Shown: positions 52,181 through 62,470 of the stretch, piece after piece
Numbering within the stretch: position 1 is the stretch's first letter
Layout of the letters: each line of letters starts with the position of its first letter
NCBI RefSeq assembly: GCF_017356015.1
Contig: NZ_JAFIQV010000001.1
Coordinates: 186,001 to 250,000 of the forward strand
Origin: Azospirillum sp. SYSU D00513
Lineage (GTDB): Bacteria; Pseudomonadota; Alphaproteobacteria; Azospirillales; Azospirillaceae
Direction of reading: 5' to 3'
Length of the DNA stretch: 64,000 nt
Position numbers and translations under genes: made by a program
Notes under the pieces: model-generated
The model's database searches: none
What the model saw: the letters and a program-made list of their open reading frames with translations, nothing else
What the model was told of the DNA's origin: nothing

Positions 52181-53200
52181 TCAGTAGCCCTCCTCCCGGA
52201 AGGGGCGGGCCAGCAGCCCGTCGATGGTCTCGTCCAGCCCGGCGCCCCGGTTGAGGATGGCGTCCACCGCCCCGCAGAGCGGCATGTCCACCCCGAGCCT
52301 GCGGGCGAGCCCGACCACGGCCGACGCCGTGTAGACGCCCTCCGCCACCGAGCGCCGGCCAGCCTGGATCTCCGCCAGCGTCCGCCCATGCCCCAGCGCC
52401 ACGCCCAGCGACATGTTGCGCGATTGCAGGCTGGAGCAGGTCAGGGTCAGGTCGCCGAGGCCGGACAGCCCCATCAGCGTCTCCGGCCGTCCGCCGAGCG
52501 CCAGAGCCAGCCGGCTGATCTCAGCCAGCCCGCGCGTGATGAGGGCGGCGCGCGCGTTGTCGCCGAGTTTCCGCCCCTCCACCACGCCGCAGGCGATGGC
52601 CAGCACGTTCTTGACCGCACCCCCGACCTGCGCGCCCACGACGTCGTCGGACAGGTAGGGGCGGAAGGTGCGGCTGCCCAGCGCCTCCACCAGGGCGCCA
52701 CCGACGGACGCGTCGCGCGCCGCCAGCGTGACCGCCGTCGGCAGGCCGCGCGCCACCTCCGCCGCGAAGGTCGGGCCGGAGAGGATGGCCACCGGCGTGC
52801 CGGACGGCAGGGCCGAGGCCGCCGCCTCGCTCATCAGCGCGTGGGTGTCCAGCTCGATCCCCTTGGCGCAGATCACCACCGGTGTTTCGGGTGGCAGATA
52901 GGGCGCGAGGTTGCCGCAGGCGAAGCGCAGGTGCTGGGCCGGCGTCACCAGCAGCAGCGCGTCGCAATCCGCCGCCTCCGCCAGATCGCCGGTCGCGCGA
53001 AGCGCCTCCGGCAGGGTCACGCCGGGAAGGTAGTCGCGGTTCTCGCGGGTTCCGCGGATGGCCTCGACCACCGCGGGCTCCCGCGCCCAGAGCGTCGTCT
53101 CGCGCCCGGCGCGCAGGGCCGCCAGCGCCAGCGCCGTGCCCCAGGCGCCGCCGCCGACGACGCCGATCCGCTGATAGGTTGTGGAGCGGTTCTGATCCAT
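52181..53200 (-). CDS. gpsA: Glycerol-3-phosphate dehydrogenase [NAD(P)+]
   Basis: GpsA reduces dihydroxyacetone phosphate to sn-glycerol-3-phosphate for phospholipid synthesis. The 339-residue protein has the dinucleotide site GVVGGGAWGTALA, catalytic Lys in VICAKGIE, LSGPTFAAEVARG and GAVKNVLAIACGV. The start MDQNRSTTYQRIG is chosen because GAGG sits seven bases upstream; an ATG six bases earlier is possible. It follows tsaD by 42 bases. Confidence 0.95.
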   Translation of the reverse strand: MDQNRSTTYQRIGVVGGGAWGTALALAALRAGRETTLWAREPAVVEAIRGTRENRDYLPGVTLPEALRATGDLAEAADCDALLLVTPAQHLRFACGNLAPYLPPETPVVICAKGIELDTHALMSEAAASALPSGTPVAILSGPTFAAEVARGLPTAVTLAARDASVGGALVEALGSRTFRPYLSDDVVGAQVGGAVKNVLAIACGVVEGRKLGDNARAALITRGLAEISRLALALGGRPETLMGLSGLGDLTLTCSSLQSRNMSLGVALGHGRTLAEIQAGRRSVAEGVYTASAVVGLARRLGVDMPLCGAVDAILNRGAGLDETIDGLLARPFREEGY

Positions 53201-53242
53201 GGACATCCTCGTTGCGCCACCCTGCCTCATCACGCCGCCCCG

Positions 53243-54316
53243 CTAGGCCTTCACGCCCGACCCCACGCCCTTCCGGCCAATGGCCGGGGCGGCGGAGGGG
53301 TCGAGCGGCCAGCGGGGACGCGGGGCGAAGTTCAGCGAATCGGTCTCGCCCAGGCGCAGGCGTTCCAGCCCCGCCCAGGCGATCATCGCCGCGTTGTCGG
53401 TGCAGAGGTTCAGCGGCGGCGCCACGAAGGGCATGGCCTCGGCGGCGGCCAGGTCCGACAGGCGCGCGCGCAAGGTCTTGTTCGCCGCCACGCCGCCCGC
53501 CACGACGAGGGCGCCACCCCCGGGGTGCGCCTCCTTGAACAGGCGGATGGCGCGGGCGCAGCGGTCGGCCATCACCTCGGCCACCGTTCTCTGGAAGGCG
53601 GCGGCGAGGTCGGCCTGGTCCGCCTCCGACAGGGGCCGCGGCAGCTCCTCCACATGGCGGCGGACGGCGGTCTTCAGCCCGGAGAAGGAGAAGTCGCAGC
53701 CCGGACGGCCGATCATCGGGCGCGGCAGCTCGAAGCGGCCGGGGTCCGTGGCGCGGCCGGCCGCCTTCTCCACAAGCGGCCCTCCGGGGTAGCCGAGGCC
53801 GAGCAGCTTGGCCGTCTTGTCGAAGGCCTCCCCCACCGCGTCGTCGATGGTGGTGCCGAGCCGGCGGTACCGGCCCACGCCTTCGACCACGAGGAGCTGG
53901 CAGTGGCCGCCGGAGACCAGCAGCAGCAGGTAGGGGAAGGGAACGTCATCGGTCAGCCGGGCGGTGAGGGCGTGGCCTTCCAGATGGTTCACGGCGACGA
54001 AGGGCAGCCCGCGCGCGGCGGAGATCGCCTTGGCGGTCATGACGCCGACGATGACCCCGCCGATCAGCCCCGGCCCGCCGGTCGCGGCCACCGCGTCCAG
54101 ATCGCCGAAGCCGACGCCGGCCTCCTCCATCGCGCGGCGGACCAGCCCGTCCAGATGCTCCAGATGGGCGCGCGCGGCGATTTCCGGGACCACCCCGCCA
54201 TAGGGGGTGTGGTCGTCCAGCTGCGACAGCACGACGTTCGCGCGGATCTCCCGCCCGTCCGTGACCACGGCCGCCGCCGTCTCGTCGCAGCTCGTCTCGA
54301 TTCCAAGGACTATCAT
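53243..54316 (-). CDS. tsaD: tRNA N6-threonylcarbamoyladenosine transferase
   Basis: TsaD, with TsaB and TsaE, transfers threonylcarbamoyl to A37 of ANN-decoding tRNAs. The 357-residue protein starts [17 protein letters not shown] and has the metal His pair [29 protein letters not shown] and the late [11 protein letters not shown] motif. A longer frame upstream would enter the divergent methyltransferase's promoter and is not used. Confidence 0.97.
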   Translation of the reverse strand: MIVLGIETSCDETAAAVVTDGREIRANVVLSQLDDHTPYGGVVPEIAARAHLEHLDGLVRRAMEEAGVGFGDLDAVAATGGPGLIGGVIVGVMTAKAISAARGLPFVAVNHLEGHALTARLTDDVPFPYLLLLVSGGHCQLLVVEGVGRYRRLGTTIDDAVGEAFDKTAKLLGLGYPGGPLVEKAAGRATDPGRFELPRPMIGRPGCDFSFSGLKTAVRRHVEELPRPLSEADQADLAAAFQRTVAEVMADRCARAIRLFKEAHPGGGALVVAGGVAANKTLRARLSDLAAAEAMPFVAPPLNLCTDNAAMIAWAGLERLRLGETDSLNFAPRPRWPLDPSAAPAIGRKGVGSGVKA

Positions 54317-54363
54317 GGCCGCCAAACTAGCCGTCTCGGGCCTTCCGGTATAGGGTTTCCGCC

Positions 54364-55197
54364 ATGAACAAGGACGTTCCCGATCACGACGCCAGCATCC
54401 TCTATTACGACGGCGACTACCCGTCGCTGGAGATCGGCGAGCCGGACGCCGGCGACGTGGCGGCACTCGCCCGGCTCGGCATACTGGGCGATGTTGCTTT
54501 CTACAAGGAACGGGCGGCGGCAGACGGCGGGCCGGTGCTGGAGATCGGCTGCGGCACGGGGCGCCTGACCATCCCGCTCGCCCGCGCCGGGCACGAGGTC
54601 TGGGCGGTGGACGTGTCCGACGCCATGCTCGCCCAGCTCCGTGCCAAGCTCGCGGCCGAGCCGGAGGCGGTGCGCGCCCGTGTCCATGCGGTGCGCGCGG
54701 ACGCGGCCTCGCTGGACCTGCCGGCGCGGGACTTCCGGCTCGCCGCCGTCCCCTTCAACGTGCTGATGCTGATCCCCGATTTCCAGGCGCAACGGTCGAC
54801 GCTGGCCTCGGCCGCAGCGCATCTGGCGCCGGGCGGGCGGCTGGCGCTGGACGTCATGAACCCGCTGACCCTGCCGATGGACGAGGACGCCTCGGCCGCC
54901 CCTTCCACACCCCGCCGCAACCCGCGCACCGGCAACCAGTATGTCCGGCGCTCCCGCTGCTCCCGCCTCGACGAGCGGCAGCGCCAGCGCATCCACGGCT
55001 GGTACGAGGAGCTGCTGCCGGACGGCCGGATCGAAATGAGCGAGTTTTCCTATCACTGGCGCATGATCTTCCGCTACGAGCTGGAATTGATGATCGAAGC
55101 GGCGGGCCTCGCCGTGGAAAGCGTCGCCGGCGACTTCGAAGGGGCTCCCTGGACGGTGGACAGCCGGCGGATCGTGGCCACGGCCATAAAGAAGTGA
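54364..55197 (+). CDS. Class I SAM-dependent methyltransferase
   Basis: A 277-residue methyltransferase with motif [17 protein letters not shown], motif II-like [15 protein letters not shown] and [13 protein letters not shown]. An N-terminal [18 protein letters not shown] segment and a C-terminal [29 protein letters not shown] segment fit the small-molecule methyltransferase group. Substrate unknown. It is divergent from tsaD over 47 bases and precedes hemC. Confidence 0.88.
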   Translation: MNKDVPDHDASILYYDGDYPSLEIGEPDAGDVAALARLGILGDVAFYKERAAADGGPVLEIGCGTGRLTIPLARAGHEVWAVDVSDAMLAQLRAKLAAEPEAVRARVHAVRADAASLDLPARDFRLAAVPFNVLMLIPDFQAQRSTLASAAAHLAPGGRLALDVMNPLTLPMDEDASAAPSTPRRNPRTGNQYVRRSRCSRLDERQRQRIHGWYEELLPDGRIEMSEFSYHWRMIFRYELELMIEAAGLAVESVAGDFEGAPWTVDSRRIVATAIKK

Positions 55198-55271
55198 TCC
55201 AGGTCATGAATGCGGCGAAAGACGCGCGCGGCGTTGCCCCGGCGGCGCGGATGGCCTAGAAACTTCGCCCC

Positions 55272-56198
55272 ATGACACACCCGCTCCGCATCGGCACGCG
55301 CGGCAGCCCCCTGGCGCTGGCGCAGGCCCACGAGACCCGCGGCCGGCTGATCGCCGCCCATCCCCATCTGGCCGAGCCCGGCGCCATCGAGATCGTGGTG
55401 CTGAAGACGACCGGCGACCGCATCCAGGACCGCACCCTGGCCGAGGCCGGCGGCAAGGGCCTCTTCACCAAGGAGCTGGAGGAGGCGCTGTTCGACGGCC
55501 GCGCCGACCTCGCCGTCCATTCCATGAAGGACGTGCCGACCTGGCTGCCGGAGGGGCTGGAGATCTCCACCCTCCTCCCGCGCGAGGATCCGCGCGATGC
55601 CTTCTTCAGCCGCGAGGGCAAGCGGCTGGACGATCTGCCCGCCGGCTCGGTCATCGGCACCGCCGGCCTGCGCCGTCAGGCGCAGATCCTGGAGCGCCGC
55701 CCCGACCTGACGGTCGTGCCCTTCCGCGGCAACGTGCAGACCCGCCTCGCCAAGCTCGACGCCGGGGAGGTGGACGCCACGCTTCTGGCGCTGGCCGGCC
55801 TGCGCCGGCTCGGCCTGACCGAGCGCATCACCCAGGTCTTCGAGCCCGAGGAGATGCTGCCCGCCGTCGCCCAGGGCGCCATCGGGATCGAGATCCGCAC
55901 GGACGACGCCGCCACCCGCGCCCTGCTGGCCCCGCTGCACTGCGCGGAGACGGCCTCGCGCGTGGCGGCGGAACGGGCGCTGCTGGCGGTGCTCGACGGC
56001 TCCTGCCGGACGCCGATCGCGGCGATGGCGACGCTGTCGGGCGACCGCCTGTCGTTGCGCGCCAAGGTGCTGTCGCACGACGGCCGGCAGGTCTTCCACG
56101 CCGAGCGGGAGGGTCCGATCGCCGACGCGGCCCTTCTCGGCGCCGAGGCGGGATCGGAGATCAAGTCCGTCCTGCCCCCGAACTTCTTCCAGGCCTGA
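55272..56198 (+). CDS. hemC: Hydroxymethylbilane synthase (porphobilinogen deaminase)
   Basis: HemC polymerises four porphobilinogens into hydroxymethylbilane. The 308-residue protein has RIGTRGSPLALAQA, the catalytic Asp region RADLAVHSMKDVP, FRGNVQTRLAKLD and the dipyrromethane-binding Cys in DGSCRTPIAA. hemD follows after 14 bases, so the two consecutive heme steps are co-transcribed. Confidence 0.97.
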   Translation: MTHPLRIGTRGSPLALAQAHETRGRLIAAHPHLAEPGAIEIVVLKTTGDRIQDRTLAEAGGKGLFTKELEEALFDGRADLAVHSMKDVPTWLPEGLEISTLLPREDPRDAFFSREGKRLDDLPAGSVIGTAGLRRQAQILERRPDLTVVPFRGNVQTRLAKLDAGEVDATLLALAGLRRLGLTERITQVFEPEEMLPAVAQGAIGIEIRTDDAATRALLAPLHCAETASRVAAERALLAVLDGSCRTPIAAMATLSGDRLSLRAKVLSHDGRQVFHAEREGPIADAALLGAEAGSEIKSVLPPNFFQA

Positions 56199-56212
56199 GG
56201 CCCGCGGCGCCC

Positions 56213-56956
56213 ATGGAAAGCGAGCGGCGCCCGCGGATCCTGGTGACCCGCCCGGCGGAGGACGCGGCCCCGCTCGCCGAAAAGTTGCGGTCCCGCGGCT
56301 ACGAGGTGGCGCTGGAGCCAATGCTGGAAATGGTCTGGCTCGACGGACCGGAACCGGACCTGACCGGGGTCCAGGCCCTGCTCTTCACCAGCGCCAACGG
56401 CGTGCGCGCCTATGCGAAACGTACGGATCGACGCGACCGCCCGGCCTATGCCGTGGGTGATTCCACCGCCGCCGCCGCCCGCGCCATCGGCTTCGAGCGT
56501 GTGGAGAGCGCGTCGGGCGACGTGTACGCGCTGGCCGATCTGGTCCGGCGGCGCTGTGCCCCCGCTGCCGGCGGTCTGCTGCACGTGGCCGGCAGCAAGG
56601 TGGCGGGGGACCTCGCCGGCCTTCTGGGGCAGGCCGGATTTTCCGTGAGGCGGGAAACCCTGTACGAGGCCGTGGCCGCGACACGCCTCAGCGCGTTAAC
56701 CTCCGAGGTACTGCGTACGGGTTCGGTGGAGGCCGCACTGTTTTTCTCTCCCCGTACCGCACGTTCCTTTGTTACGCTGTTGGGGGAGGCGGAGCTGGCC
56801 GGCTGTTGTCGTACGGTGGACGCCCTCTGCCTCAGTCCCGCGGTCGCGGATGCTGCACGTGCGTACGGCGCCTTGGGAGTGGTGCCGTGGAGGAGCGTAC
56901 GGGCCGCGTCGCGGCCGGACCAGGACGGCCTGCTCGACCTGCTGGCGGCGCCCTAG
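56213..56956 (+). CDS. hemD: Uroporphyrinogen-III synthase
   Basis: HemD cyclises and inverts ring D of hydroxymethylbilane. The 247-residue protein has the loose family pattern: ILVTRPAEDAAPLAEKLRSRGY, LLFTSANGVRAYAKR, YAVGDSTAAAARAIGF, LLHVAGSKVAGDLAGLL and FFSPRTARSFVTLL. HemD sequences diverge widely, so the call rests partly on its position after hemC. Confidence 0.93.
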   Translation: MESERRPRILVTRPAEDAAPLAEKLRSRGYEVALEPMLEMVWLDGPEPDLTGVQALLFTSANGVRAYAKRTDRRDRPAYAVGDSTAAAARAIGFERVESASGDVYALADLVRRRCAPAAGGLLHVAGSKVAGDLAGLLGQAGFSVRRETLYEAVAATRLSALTSEVLRTGSVEAALFFSPRTARSFVTLLGEAELAGCCRTVDALCLSPAVADAARAYGALGVVPWRSVRAASRPDQDGLLDLLAAP

Positions 56957-57028
56957 CCGCGGCCGGGCGGGAGGGCCGAAGGCGCGTTCACGGCGTTCAA
57001 GAAAAACAGCGACCAAGAAGGCACACCA

Positions 57029-58795
57029 ATGACCTCTCGCCAAGGCCCCGACAACGAGTCGACCCCCAACGGCCAGACACCGTCGGACCAGACGCCCAAT
57101 TCCGGCAGCAACGCTTCCGGCCACGCCGCCGTCGAGCGCATCATCGAACGCTTCGGCGGCATCCGCCCGATGGCGTCCAAGCTGGACATTCCCGTCACCA
57201 CCGTGCAGGGCTGGAAGAAGCGCGGGGCCATCCCGGTCGCGCGCCACGCCGACCTGCGGACCGCCGCCACCCGGCACAAGCTGCTGCTGGACGACGCCGA
57301 CCTGACCGCCGCGACCCCCGCCGACGAGCAGGGCGCCGACACGCTGTTCGGCGACACGCCCGGCAGCGACACGATCATGGGCAACACGGTCATCTCCCCG
57401 GCGGACGTGGTCGCGACGCCCGAGTCCGGATCCGCCGACACCATCACGGGTGCCACCGGCGGCCCGGCCGGCTCCGGCGCGGACATGATCGGCACCGGCG
57501 AGAGCACGGCGGAAAGCACGGCGGCCACCGCCGGCACCACCGCCGCCCGCAGCTACGACCCGCCCGCCTCCGTCGCGAAGCACCGGCCCGAGCCGCGCCG
57601 TTCCGGCTCCGGCTTCGCGACGGCCGTGTCCCTGCTGGCGCTGATCGTCGGCGGCGCCGCCCTGTCGGAGCCCTGGTGGGGACCGCGCGTGCCCGGCTGG
57701 CCGCACGCCGGCCAGACGCAGACCGCCACGGCTCAGCCGGCGCCTGCCCAGACCGACCCGGCCGTCGCCGACCAGATCCGCCAGCTCAACGAGCGCATCG
57801 CCCAGCTCGAGCAGCGCCCGGTCCCGGCTCCGGCCGCGGGCGGCGACGCCGCTTCCACGGTCCCGGCGGTGGACACCCAGGCCCTGACCGGCCGGATCGA
57901 TGCGCTGGAGCAGCGCCTCGCCTCGGTGGGCAGCGGCGACACGGCCGCCGCCCCGGCCCAGCCGGCCCCGCCGCCGGTGGATATCGCCCCGCTCGAGCAG
58001 AGCCTGGCGCAGCTCACCAGCCGCCTCGACGGGCTGGAGCAGCGCGGCAGCCAGCAGAGCGAACAGCAGCAGCGGGTCGCCGAGCTGACCCAGCGCCTGT
58101 CCGGGCTGGAGCAGCAGCTCTCCCAGGTCGGCCAGAACGCCAGCGCCGCCCAGGGCCTCCAGCAGGAGGTCGGGACGCTCAAGGAGCAGCTCGCCTCCGT
58201 GAACAAGACGGTGGAGGAGCGCAGCAACTCCGCCGCCGCGGCCCAGGCGATGGTGCTGGCGGCCGGCCAGCTCCGCAACACGCTGGCCGCCGGCCAGCCC
58301 TTCCAGTCGGACCTCCAGGCCGTGCGCTCGCTCGGCATCGGCGACCCGCAGATCACCCAGCCGCTCGACACGCTGGCGCCCTACGCCGCCAAGGGCATCC
58401 CGACCGAGCCGCAGCTGGCCGAACGCTTCGAGCCGCTGGCCGCCGAGATCGTCCGCGCCGACGACAAGGGCGATCCGCGCGACTGGCTCGACCAGGTCAA
58501 GGGCACGCTGGCAACCCTCGTGACCGTCCGCCAGGAAGGCGGCGGGGTGGTCGGCACCAGCACGGGCGCCATCGTCGCCCGCGCGGAAGCCGCGATCCAG
58601 AAGGGCGACATCCCCGGCGCCGTGCAGGAGCTGTCCGGCCTCCAGGGTCCGGCGGCGGCGGCGGCGGCCCCCTGGCTCGAGGACGCCAAGGCGCGGCTTG
58701 CCGCCAACCAGGCGACCCGGCAGCTCTCCAGCCGCGCCATCGCCCTGATGGGCAACGCGGCCGGCGCCACCAGCGGAAACGGAGCCGCGCAATGA
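57029..58795 (+). CDS. HTH-mitofilin-like membrane protein
   Basis: A 588-residue protein of the alphaproteobacterial hemC-D-Y locus related to mitofilin (COG4223). It starts with a helix-turn-helix-like segment of the carph-isopro type (residues about 35-75: IIERFGGIRPMASKLDIPVT then TVQGWKKRGAIP), a long acidic low-complexity linker, one membrane helix (about 195-212, FATAVSLLALIVGGAALS), periplasmic coiled coils (IRQLNERIAQLEQR, LTQRLSGLEQQLSQV) and a C-terminal helical mitofilin-like region. A membrane-shaping role is known for bacterial mitofilin; the HTH at the cytosolic end is striking. Its stop overlaps the next ATG. Confidence 0.85.
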   Translation: MTSRQGPDNESTPNGQTPSDQTPNSGSNASGHAAVERIIERFGGIRPMASKLDIPVTTVQGWKKRGAIPVARHADLRTAATRHKLLLDDADLTAATPADEQGADTLFGDTPGSDTIMGNTVISPADVVATPESGSADTITGATGGPAGSGADMIGTGESTAESTAATAGTTAARSYDPPASVAKHRPEPRRSGSGFATAVSLLALIVGGAALSEPWWGPRVPGWPHAGQTQTATAQPAPAQTDPAVADQIRQLNERIAQLEQRPVPAPAAGGDAASTVPAVDTQALTGRIDALEQRLASVGSGDTAAAPAQPAPPPVDIAPLEQSLAQLTSRLDGLEQRGSQQSEQQQRVAELTQRLSGLEQQLSQVGQNASAAQGLQQEVGTLKEQLASVNKTVEERSNSAAAAQAMVLAAGQLRNTLAAGQPFQSDLQAVRSLGIGDPQITQPLDTLAPYAAKGIPTEPQLAERFEPLAAEIVRADDKGDPRDWLDQVKGTLATLVTVRQEGGGVVGTSTGAIVARAEAAIQKGDIPGAVQELSGLQGPAAAAAAPWLEDAKARLAANQATRQLSSRAIALMGNAAGATSGNGAAQ

Positions 58796-60177
58796 GCCGC
58801 GCCATTTGGTTCCTGATCAAGGTCGCGATCATCGTCGCGGCCGCGATCTGGCTGGTCGAGCATCCGGGCTCGGTCAGCGTCAACTGGCAGGGCTATGTCG
58901 TCGAGACGAGCTTCACCATGGCCGTCATCATCGGCCTGGTGGCGCTCGGCGTCGCCGCCCTGCTCTACCGGCTCTACCGCGCCGTCCGCGGCGCCCCGAC
59001 CCGGGTGCGCCGCTACAGCCGCACCCGCCGGCGCGAGCGCGGCTACAAGGCGCTGACCCAGGGCATGGTGGCGGTCGCCGCCGGCGACCCCTCCACCGCC
59101 CGCAAGATGGCCCGGCGCGCCGACGGCCTGCTGAACGAGCCGCCGCTCACCATGCTGCTGTCGGCCCAGGCCGCCCAGCTCCAGGGCGACGACCAGGCGG
59201 CCAAGCAGTATTTCACGGCCATGCTCGACCGGCCGGACACGGCCTTCCTCGGGCTGCGCGGCCTGCTCACCCAGGCGATCCGCTCGGGCGACCGGGTGGA
59301 GGCGCTCCAGCTCGCCCGCCGGGCGCAGGCGATCCAGCCCAACACGCCCTGGCTGCTCTCCACGCTCTATGACCTGGAGGCCCGGTCGGGCGACTGGGCC
59401 GCGGCGGAGGGCACGCTTCAGCAGGCCATGCACGCCAAAGCCATCCCGGCCGCCGAGGGACGCCACCACCGCGCCGCCCTGCTGCTGGAGCGCAGCTTCG
59501 AGGCGGAACGGCGCGGGCGCGCCGATTCGGCCCTGTCCCACGCCCAGGCGGCGCACGACCTCGTGCCCGGCTTCGTGCCGGCCGCGGTCCGGGTCGCCCG
59601 GCTGCTCATCGCCGCCGGCCGTACCAAGCCGGCGACCAAGGCGCTGGAGCGCGCCTGGCGCGAGACCCCGCACCCGGACCTGTCCGACGTCTACCGGGAC
59701 CTCGTGCCCGGCGAGGCGCCGCTGACCCGCGTGAAGCGGTTCGAGCGGCTGCTGAACGTGGCGCCGAACCATGTCGAGGGGCATCTGGCTCTCGCCCGCG
59801 CGTCGCTGGACGCGCAGCTCTGGGGCGAGGCGCGGGCGCACCTGAACAAGGCGCTGGAGCTTCGGCCCTCCCGCCGCGCCTACCAGCTCCTGGCCGAGCT
59901 GGAGCGCAGCGAGCACAAGAACGACGAGGCCGCCACAGCCTGGATCGCCAAGGCCGCTTCGGCCGAGCCCGACCCGGCCTGGACCTGCACGGCCTGCGGC
60001 GCCGCCACCCATGTCTGGAGCGGGCTCTGCCCCCATTGCGGCAGCTTCGACAGCCTGACCTGGAAGGCGCCGGCCCCGGCGGTCGCCCTGACGCTGCCGG
60101 AGCAGCCGAGGGTCCTGGGCGGCCTGCCCGACCTGTCTCCCGGCACGCCGGCCGCCTCGCCATCACCGGCGGGATAG
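58792..60177 (+). CDS. hemY: HemY N-terminal domain TPR membrane protein
   Basis: A 461-residue protein with two N-terminal membrane helices (FLIKVAIIVAAAIWLV; AVIIGLVALGVAALLYRLY), the HemY_N domain, TPR-like helices (GDPSTARKMARRADGLL, WGEARAHLNKALELRPSRRAY) and a C-terminal zinc ribbon CTACGAATHVWSGLCPHCGSF. This is the heme-locus HemY of unknown activity, not protoporphyrinogen oxidase. The zinc ribbon recalls LapB/YciM. It overlaps the mitofilin gene by four bases. Confidence 0.92.
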   Translation: MSRAIWFLIKVAIIVAAAIWLVEHPGSVSVNWQGYVVETSFTMAVIIGLVALGVAALLYRLYRAVRGAPTRVRRYSRTRRRERGYKALTQGMVAVAAGDPSTARKMARRADGLLNEPPLTMLLSAQAAQLQGDDQAAKQYFTAMLDRPDTAFLGLRGLLTQAIRSGDRVEALQLARRAQAIQPNTPWLLSTLYDLEARSGDWAAAEGTLQQAMHAKAIPAAEGRHHRAALLLERSFEAERRGRADSALSHAQAAHDLVPGFVPAAVRVARLLIAAGRTKPATKALERAWRETPHPDLSDVYRDLVPGEAPLTRVKRFERLLNVAPNHVEGHLALARASLDAQLWGEARAHLNKALELRPSRRAYQLLAELERSEHKNDEAATAWIAKAASAEPDPAWTCTACGAATHVWSGLCPHCGSFDSLTWKAPAPAVALTLPEQPRVLGGLPDLSPGTPAASPSPAG

Positions 60178-60208
60178 CCCACCGGACCGGACAGCGAAGC
60201 ATGGCAGA

Positions 60209-60245
60209 GGCCCCTTCCACAGCCCGTGGAAGGGGCCTTCTTCAT
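60209..60245 (+). terminator. Rho-independent terminator of the hem operon
   Basis: GGCCCCTTCCAC (60209-60220) pairs with GTGGAAGGGGCC (60226-60237), followed by TTCTTCATTT. It lies 31 bases past hemY. Confidence 0.8.
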
Positions 60246-60346
60246 TTGTGTATAAAGGGTTTCGCAAGACTCCCCCTCGTAGAAGGGGGATGCCTACAGG
60301 GCCATTCACCCGCAAGGGGCGACCGGGGCCGGAACGGGCGGAGGCG

Positions 60347-61474
<1,128 letters not shown>

Positions 61475-61487
61475 CCGGCGCCGCCGC

Positions 61488-62345
61488 ATGGAACAGCCCC
61501 CGCCGTCCATTCCGGCCCGGCTTCCCGTTCCACTTCCGGGGCCGCCGAAACCGGCGCCCCGCTGGCAGGCCCTCCGCCGCCGGATGTCTGGGCGCCCCGC
61601 CCTCGTGCTCGCCGTCCTGGCGCCCCTGCCGGCCATGGCGCTGCTGCTGGGCCTCCTCGCCTCCTCCGCCCTGAGGGAGGCCGGGGAACGCCGCCTCGGG
61701 GACGCGGCGGACGCGCTGGCGCGGAGCGTCGAGCGGGACATCGCCGAGGTCGGGGCGGCGCTGGAGACGGCGGTGCTCCTCACCGGCTTTCCCGCCGATC
61801 CGGGGCGCTTTCAAGAAGTGGCGCGCCGCTTGCGCGACGGGCGTCCGGGCTGGCGCGCGGTCTTCCTGGCCACCGCCTACGGGCGCGTGACGGCCGGCAG
61901 CGACGGCGTTCCCACGGCACCGCCGCCCTACGCCGCCGCCGTGCGCGCGGCCATCCTGGAGGGGCGCATCACCGTTTCGGGCCGGCTGGGCGCGGAAGGC
62001 GCCGCGTCGGTCGCGGTGGCGCTTCCCCTGCGGCGCGACGGCATGGTGGAGGCCGTGGTCGGCGCCATCATCGAGCTGGAGGACTGGCCCCGTCTTCCCC
62101 GGCCGGAGGGCTGGAGCGCCGTCCTCACCGACGAGGAGGGGCTGAGGCTCGCCGGGGCAGGGCCGGGCGAGGGATCACCGGCGATGGCGGCCCTCGCCGC
62201 CCGGCGTCCGGTGGCGGGCGGCTGGACCGTCTCGGTCGAGGCGCCGGAGGCGCCGGGCGGGATCTGGCCGGCCGCCGCCGCCACTCTGGCCGCCGGCCTG
62301 GCGTTGGCCGGCATCGCCCTGGCACGTCTTCTTCGCCGCTGGTGA
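61488..62345 (+). CDS. Membrane sensor-domain protein without output domain
   Basis: A 285-residue protein with a Pro-rich N-terminus, membrane helix 1 (about residues 40-62, LVLAVLAPLPAMALLLGLLA), an extracytoplasmic domain of about 190 residues resembling a Cache sensor (ARSVERDIAEVGAALETAVLLTGFP, GWRAVFLATAYGRVTAGSDG, VAVALPLRRDGMVEAVVGAII) and membrane helix 2 (AAAATLAAGLALAGIALARLL) ending at once in LLRRW. No kinase, GGDEF or HAMP follows, so it probably signals through a partner, perhaps the upstream PAS kinase. It is co-oriented, 13 bases after it. Confidence 0.75.
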   Translation: MEQPPPSIPARLPVPLPGPPKPAPRWQALRRRMSGRPALVLAVLAPLPAMALLLGLLASSALREAGERRLGDAADALARSVERDIAEVGAALETAVLLTGFPADPGRFQEVARRLRDGRPGWRAVFLATAYGRVTAGSDGVPTAPPPYAAAVRAAILEGRITVSGRLGAEGAASVAVALPLRRDGMVEAVVGAIIELEDWPRLPRPEGWSAVLTDEEGLRLAGAGPGEGSPAMAALAARRPVAGGWTVSVEAPEAPGGIWPAAAATLAAGLALAGIALARLLRRW

Positions 62346-62470
62346 GGGCGCGGGAATCGCGTATCATCGCCCCTGCCGGAACGGCGCGGGCGGCTTGAAG
62401 GAGTTGCGGTTTTTACCCAAATCTCCGACGCCTGCCCGTGCGGCACGGCGGAACCGGTGAGAGGCAGCGA

